Shown in pieces: positions 59,871 to 64,000 of a stretch of DNA of 64,000 nucleotides. Within the stretch, counting starts at the first letter, position 1. Each line of letters opens with the position of its first letter. A program made the translations under genes and the position numbers. Source of the stretch: Bacteroidales bacterium UBA4814 (GTDB taxonomy: Bacteria > Bacteroidota > Bacteroidia > Bacteroidales > UBA7960); NCBI GenBank assembly GCA_002402465.1, contig DHFW01000002.1, positions 34,409-98,408 on the forward strand. Direction: 5' to 3'. Below the pieces are notes generated by a model. That model was given only the letters and a program-made list of their open reading frames with translations. It made no database searches and was not told the DNA's origin.

Positions 59871-60623
59871 TTACACCCATCCCGGGGGGACTTTTTTCAG
59901 GTCGTCGGGTGTATCAATGCCTGGCGACAGGTGGTCGGTTTCGGCCAGCCTGATCTTAAAGCCGTTTTCGAGCCATCGGAGCTGCTCGAGCGATTCAGCT
60001 TTTTCGAGCGGACTCAGGGCCAGGCCAGCCAGCTGTTTTAAAACGCCGAAGCGGTAACCGTACATACCCACGTGACGGAAGTAGGTGTGGGCTTCGAACC
60101 AGTCTTCTTGCTGCCGCCCTCTTACATAGGGGAGAGGCCAACGGCTGAAATAAAGAGCCTGGCCATGCCGGTCGAAAACCACCTTCACAATGTTGTGATT
60201 AAAAAGATCGTGAGGGTCTTCAATTTTTTTCACCAGGGTTCCAATGCTGGTGCCGGTATCTCTGAACAGGAGAGCCAGGCGATCAATCTGTTCGGGCTGA
60301 ATAAAGGGCTCATCGCCCTGGATGTTGATAATTACGTCTGCCGGGTCGGGTTCCAAGTTTCCGGGGAGCAATTTGGAGGCCTCCAGGCACCGGTCGGTGC
60401 CGCTTTGGTGGTGACTGCCCGTCATTACAGCCAAGCCAAAGCCTTGCACATGATCGAGAATTCGGGCATCGTCGGTGGCTACCACCACCTGGCTAAGCAA
60501 GGAGCATTTCGAGGCCTGCTCGTAAACCCGCTGTATCATCGTTTTGTTGCCGATCATGGCCAGGGGCTTGCCCGGGAAACGGGTGGAGGCGTAGCGGGCA
60601 GGTATGATGCCAAAAAACTTCAT
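59871..60623 (-). CDS. kdsB: 3-deoxy-manno-octulosonate cytidylyltransferase
   Basis: Activates Kdo to CMP-Kdo for lipopolysaccharide core synthesis. The 250-residue enzyme has the nucleotide loop IIPARYASTRFPGKPLA, VVVATDDARILDHV, INIQGDEPFIQPEQI, and the product-binding HVGMYGYRFGVLKQL. The protein is of normal length. It starts 11 bases after the deoxynucleoside kinase gene ends and closes the operon with a terminator. Confidence 0.97.
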   Translation of the reverse strand: MKFFGIIPARYASTRFPGKPLAMIGNKTMIQRVYEQASKCSLLSQVVVATDDARILDHVQGFGLAVMTGSHHQSGTDRCLEASKLLPGNLEPDPADVIINIQGDEPFIQPEQIDRLALLFRDTGTSIGTLVKKIEDPHDLFNHNIVKVVFDRHGQALYFSRWPLPYVRGRQQEDWFEAHTYFRHVGMYGYRFGVLKQLAGLALSPLEKAESLEQLRWLENGFKIRLAETDHLSPGIDTPDDLKKVPPGWV

Positions 60624-60634
60624 GCCCGTTCGTA

Positions 60635-61249
60635 TTAAAACAAGCCGTGAATCTCTGCGTCTATACGCTGAACGATATGACCCAGGTCGTCGGGATTCTC
60701 GCTGAATTTAATGGTGTCAACATTTACGATCAGCAGTTTTCCCAGGTCGTAGCTACTTATCCACTCCTCGTATCGTTCGTTGAGGCTTTTCAGGTAGTCG
60801 AGCCGGATGGAGTTTTCGTAATCGCGCCCCCGCTTCTGAATCTGGCTCACCAGGGTGCCCACGCTGGCTTTGAGGTATATGAGCAGGTCGGGTGGCTGAA
60901 TAAAAGAACTCATGAGATCGAACAGGCTTTTGTAATTGTCGAAATCGCGCGACGACATCAGGCCCATGGCGTGAAGGTTGGGCGCAAAAATGTTGGCATC
61001 TTCATAAATGGTGCGGTCTTGTATCACCGTTTTGGTTCCCTTGCGAATGTCGACAATCTGTCTGAAGCGGCTGTTTAGGAAATAAATCTGCAGATTGAAC
61101 GACCAGCGCTGCATGTCTTCATAAAAGTTATTCAGGTATGGGTTGGTGTCCACATCTTCATAATGGGCTTCCCAGCCGTAATGTTTCGAAAGCAATGCTG
61201 CGAGCGTTGTTTTTCCTGAACCAATGTTTCCGGCAATGGCAATGTGCAT
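60635..61249 (-). CDS. Deoxynucleoside kinase
   Basis: Phosphorylates a deoxynucleoside in nucleotide salvage. The 204-residue protein (start MHIAIAGNIGSGKTTLAALLS) has the P-loop GNIGSGKTT, HYEDVDTNPYLNNFYEDM, the DRTIYEDANIFA signature corresponding to DRS/ERS motifs, and a lid region with QKRGRDYENSIRLDYL. Whether it prefers dAdo, dGuo or pyrimidines cannot be read. An upstream in-frame Met adds 28 residues without family resemblance. It lies between the propeller-like gene and kdsB. Confidence 0.92.
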   Translation of the reverse strand: MHIAIAGNIGSGKTTLAALLSKHYGWEAHYEDVDTNPYLNNFYEDMQRWSFNLQIYFLNSRFRQIVDIRKGTKTVIQDRTIYEDANIFAPNLHAMGLMSSRDFDNYKSLFDLMSSFIQPPDLLIYLKASVGTLVSQIQKRGRDYENSIRLDYLKSLNERYEEWISSYDLGKLLIVNVDTIKFSENPDDLGHIVQRIDAEIHGLF

Positions 61250-61275
61250 GTCAATTGATTTTCTTTGGTTAAAAA

Positions 61276-62100
61276 CTAAAACAGCCTGCCGGCTGCCTCG
61301 TACAAGCGGATGGCGTTCGCGGTCTGAACCCATATTGCTGAGCCCCGCACGAGCCCCGATCTGATGTTTTCTTCAGGTAACAAAAATACGGTTTCCTTAT
61401 GAAGCACAAAATCAAAAACGACCAATTCTTTCCCGGTAAACCACATAAGCTGGTTTCCCTTAACCTGAAATCTTTCTATCCCCTGTTTTTCAATCGTAAA
61501 AAGATAATTGCCGAAACTGTCGAACACCGCTATTCCTGCCTCAGGATCACTAATATATACCCGGTTGTCGGATTCAGCAATAAACGCGGGCTCGCCAAAT
61601 GCCGGCAGTATCTCGAAAAAAGGCAGGCTTTGTGCCTGAAGGCGAAAGCTCTGGCTGAAAAGCTGCAGGCGCATTTGGTGGGGTGCAAACACCCAGAACC
61701 CGCCCTGGGCCGAGCTGCAAATAGCCCCGGGGAAGCCTGCCAGCATGCTGGAGGCTGTTTGCGGAGTTTCCTTTACGGCCAGGTTGCGGTCGAGCCAAAC
61801 AATGTGCATAAAATCGCGGTGATAAACCATCACGTTCAGCGGGTCGCTGGCATCGACTAAATGTATTTGCCCGAAGCGCGGATTGGAATAATGCAGGTAA
61901 GTTTTGCTGGCGGGCTCATATTTGGTGAGTCCCTCCCGGTTGGTCCAGTAAAGGTTGCCCAGAGGATCGACGGTAAAAAAATCGCTGTTGGCTGCAATGC
62001 TTTCCACCAGGGTTAGGGCGGGGCTTGATTGGGCCAAAGTTCCCTGGCCTGCCATTAACCCTAAGAAGGTAAAGAAAATATAAACGGTTAACGATCTCAA
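61276..62100 (-). CDS. Secreted, propeller-like protein, function unknown
   Basis: A 274-residue exported protein with a signal peptide (MRSLTVYIFFTFLGLMAGQG...TLAQ) and repeated blade-like units such as FFTVDPLGNLYWTNREGLTKY, AICSSAQGGFWVFAPHQMRL, RVYISDPEAGIAVFDSFGNYLFTI and LVVFDFVLHKETVFLL. This suggests a beta-propeller of about six short blades, like NHL or SMP-30 proteins. I do not recognise a specific family. Its start overlaps the GH3 gene stop by four bases (ATGA), so it is in the GH3 - dNK - kdsB operon. Confidence 0.75.
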   Translation of the reverse strand: MRSLTVYIFFTFLGLMAGQGTLAQSSPALTLVESIAANSDFFTVDPLGNLYWTNREGLTKYEPASKTYLHYSNPRFGQIHLVDASDPLNVMVYHRDFMHIVWLDRNLAVKETPQTASSMLAGFPGAICSSAQGGFWVFAPHQMRLQLFSQSFRLQAQSLPFFEILPAFGEPAFIAESDNRVYISDPEAGIAVFDSFGNYLFTIEKQGIERFQVKGNQLMWFTGKELVVFDFVLHKETVFLLPEENIRSGLVRGSAIWVQTANAIRLYEAAGRLF

Positions 62101-63611
62101 TCGTTTATGAATTTAAGGATCTCGTCAACGTATTTGCGCTCATTGTAAAGGCGCGGTACTTTGTTCTGCCCGCCAATTTTGCCCTTCGATTTGAGCCAGC
62201 GGAAAAAGGTGTCGCGGGGCACGCTGTGCACCACCGGCAACTTCAGCATCAGGTTGGAGCTGCGCTTGGCTTCATAGTCAGAGTTGAGGCCTTGCAGCTC
62301 CTGGTCGAGCACTTTAGTAAACTTTTCAAGGCTATCGGGCTCCACTTCAAATTCGATGAGGTATTCGTGGGCAGCCGATTCGTTGTCTTTCAGATAAATC
62401 GGTGCTGCCGTATATTCAGAAAGGATGGCCCCGGTGGCCTGGCAAGCTGCTTCCAGCGCCTTATCCGAATTGTCAACAATCACTTCTTCACCAAAAGCGT
62501 TGATAAAGTTTTTGGTGCGTCCACTGATTTTAATGCGGTAGGGCGAAAGGTTTGTAAACCGTATGGTGTCGCCGATCATATAACGCCACAGGCCGCCGTT
62601 GGTGGTAATTACCAGGGCATAGTTGGTTTCGGTATCCACGCCATCGAGCGTTACCACTTTGGGGTTGGGCTTGCCAAACTCTTCCATGGGGATAAACTCA
62701 TAGAAAATGCCATAGTCGAGCATCAGCAGCATTTCGTCGGAGCAAGCCCGATCCTGAATGCCAAAGAAACCTTCGGAGGCGTTGTAGGTTTCCAGGTAAT
62801 ACATTCGCTTTGAAGGGATTATCTTCTGGAATTGCTCGCGGTAGGGGATAAAGCTTACTCCACCATGGTTGAAAAGCTCCAGGTTTGGCCAAACCTCCAG
62901 TATGTTGTTTCGACCGGTGATCTCCAGGATTTTTTTTAGCAGCACCAGGTTCCACGAAGGCACCCCGCTAATGCTGGTTACGTTTTCAGTAATGGTGGCT
63001 TGGGCAATCTTGCCGAGTTTCACCTCCCAGTCGTCGAGCAGTGCCAGTGAAAGGTCGGGGGTGCGAAAAAACTCGCCCCATGAGGGGAAGTTCTGCAGCA
63101 AAATGGCGGAGAGGTCGCCAGAATAGGCCCTGTTGTTGAATTCGCTGACCTTATGGCTGCCGCCCAGTACCAGGCCCTTGCCGTTGAAAACCTTGTTTTC
63201 GGGTCGGTTGTGGCAGTAAATTGCCATCACGTCTTTACCTCCCTTCAGGTGGCAGTCCTCCAAAGCTTCGTCGCTCACGGGAATAAACTTGCTTTTGTCG
63301 CTGGTGGTGCCGCTCGATTTGGCAAACCACCGAATTTCGGTGGGCCAGATCAGGTTGTTTTCGCCCTTGCGCAATCGCTCAATGTAGGGTTTTACATCCT
63401 CATAGTCCTGAAGCGGTACTCTTTCTTTAAAGTCTTTGTAACTGCGCATACTCGCAAAGCCGTACTTCTTTCCCCATTCGGTATCTTCCGAAAAGGTAAT
63501 GAGCTTATTCAGCAAATCTTCCTGTACTTCGTGGGGGTTATCCATAAAGTATTCGATTTGCGAAATTCGCTTCTTCAGGTACCAGGAAATAACGCTGTTA
63601 ATAAAGGGCAT
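62097..63611 (-). CDS. GH3 auxin-responsive-promoter family acyl-adenylate synthetase
   Basis: A 504-residue member of the ANL adenylating superfamily, GH3 branch. In plants GH3 enzymes join amino acids to auxin or jasmonate through an acyl-AMP. The bacterial role is unknown. ATP-binding motifs seen are RWFAKSSGTTSDKSKFIPVS (P-loop), TYNASEGFFGIQD (the second motif) and the MIGDTIRFTNLSPYRIKISGRTKNFINAFGEEV hinge. It leads an operon with a secreted propeller-like protein, a deoxynucleoside kinase and kdsB; none of these points to a substrate. Confidence 0.9.
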   Translation of the reverse strand: MPFINSVISWYLKKRISQIEYFMDNPHEVQEDLLNKLITFSEDTEWGKKYGFASMRSYKDFKERVPLQDYEDVKPYIERLRKGENNLIWPTEIRWFAKSSGTTSDKSKFIPVSDEALEDCHLKGGKDVMAIYCHNRPENKVFNGKGLVLGGSHKVSEFNNRAYSGDLSAILLQNFPSWGEFFRTPDLSLALLDDWEVKLGKIAQATITENVTSISGVPSWNLVLLKKILEITGRNNILEVWPNLELFNHGGVSFIPYREQFQKIIPSKRMYYLETYNASEGFFGIQDRACSDEMLLMLDYGIFYEFIPMEEFGKPNPKVVTLDGVDTETNYALVITTNGGLWRYMIGDTIRFTNLSPYRIKISGRTKNFINAFGEEVIVDNSDKALEAACQATGAILSEYTAAPIYLKDNESAAHEYLIEFEVEPDSLEKFTKVLDQELQGLNSDYEAKRSSNLMLKLPVVHSVPRDTFFRWLKSKGKIGGQNKVPRLYNERKYVDEILKFIND

Positions 63612-63744
63612 AAGCTAAGTTTTCAGGTTTCGGGCCAACATGCAAAAATAAGGATTTAGCTGCATAATGCACCCAAAGCAGCTATTTTAAAGTAGAATTT
63701 ATTGGTAGTTATTTTCATTTCGCATTCCTTAAGGGTAAAAGTTT

Positions 63745-63752
63745 TATATTTG
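63745..63752 (+). promoter_or_regulatory. Candidate -7 element TATATTTG for ppk2
   Basis: An exact TAnnTTTG match 37 bases before the ppk2 start, in the 177-bp divergent spacer with the GH3 gene. No -33 TTTG at the right spacing. Confidence 0.5.
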
Positions 63753-63788
63753 ATAAACCACAAGCCTTTGTCAAAATACCAAGCGGAT

Positions 63789-64000
63789 ATGGATTATATT
63801 AAAACGTTTTGTTATGACCCCGGGCGGCCTCTGGCAGATTATGAAACTGATTTCACAGGCCCTTTCCGAAAGAAAAAAGATGCCAATGAGATTTTTCAGG
63901 AAGGCATTTTGCGCTTGCGCGAATTGCAAAGCATGATGTATGCCCAGGGCAAGCACGGGATGCTGATCATATTGCAAGCCCTTGATGCAGCGGGTAAAGA
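63789..64000 (+). CDS. ppk2: Polyphosphate kinase 2 family protein (N-terminal part, cut by window end)
   Basis: Seventy codons of a PPK2-family kinase, reading MDYIKTFCYDPGRPLADYET at the start and ending in the Walker A segment LIILQALDAAGKD just where the window stops. The block before it, LRLRELQSMMYAQGKHGML, is the usual PPK2 lead-in helix. PPK2 enzymes move phosphate between polyphosphate and nucleotides. The class (ADP-, GDP- or AMP-using) depends on sequence outside the window. The gene is divergent from GH3. Confidence 0.88.
   Translation, partial: MDYIKTFCYDPGRPLADYETDFTGPFRKKKDANEIFQEGILRLRELQSMMYAQGKHGMLIILQALDAAGK

Overview
The window is a chromosomal segment of a Bacteroidota bacterium, most likely of the Bacteroidales or a close relative. 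This rests on gene content: a division and cell-wall cluster with a PASTA-tailed FtsI and an MraY carrying an extra-membrane insertion, glycine-lipid acyltransferases, GldB, pyrBI, and four-helix-bundle and GxxExxY orphan proteins. Many start regions also carry the Bacteroidota -7 promoter motif TAnnTTTG. Genus cannot be told from the sequence. The MurE DNPR motif indicates meso-diaminopimelate peptidoglycan. I saw no rRNA, tRNA, CRISPR array, insertion sequence or prophage.

Positions 1-8.1 kb are the most disturbed part. Three small orphan genes (four-helix-bundle, GxxExxY, and a frameshifted four-helix-bundle) each sit in their own style of repeats: an 8-bp tandem array, a 116-bp tandem repeat with scattered CACGCGGAG units, and CCCTAA-like inverted flanks. 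They lie among ordinary genes: pabA, ridA, a ComM/YifB ATPase, a gamma-glutamylcyclotransferase-like gene, and the two-gene carboxynorspermidine pathway (dehydrogenase and nspC), which the third cassette interrupts. Downstream of nspC is a wrecked flavin reductase gene with stops, frameshifts and an internal deletion.

Positions 8.1-33.7 kb are a housekeeping and degradative region. It holds a LapA-like protein, a DUF819 transporter, several exported peptidases (M49-like, M28, C69, S9), an HD phosphohydrolase with a changed HD motif, gpsA, pyrBI, a cyclic-2,3-diphosphoglycerate-synthetase-like P-loop protein, two small secreted coiled-coil proteins, a methyltransferase, argS, an AbgT transporter, ispE, an AsmA-like protein, a pseudouridine synthase with an 18-residue repeat tail, and a SRAP-domain protein.

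Positions 33.7-49.8 kb carry an FKBP lipoprotein and then, on the minus strand, the dcw cluster mraZ-rsmH-ftsL-ftsI-murE-mraY-murD-ftsW-murG-murC-ftsQ-ftsA-ftsZ. It makes UDP-muramyl peptides and lipid I/II and builds the septal ring. A triple 10-bp repeat upstream of mraZ looks like the MraZ operator.

Positions 49.8-64 kb contain the glycine-lipid pair glsA-glsB, engB, gldB, a beta-barrel protein and nadE. Next come nfu and mrp (Fe-S assembly), an alkyltransferase-like protein with Ala at the active-site Cys, trmB, an HU-domain/SPOR membrane protein, and an operon GH3 - secreted propeller-like protein - deoxynucleoside kinase - kdsB. The window ends inside a ppk2 gene.
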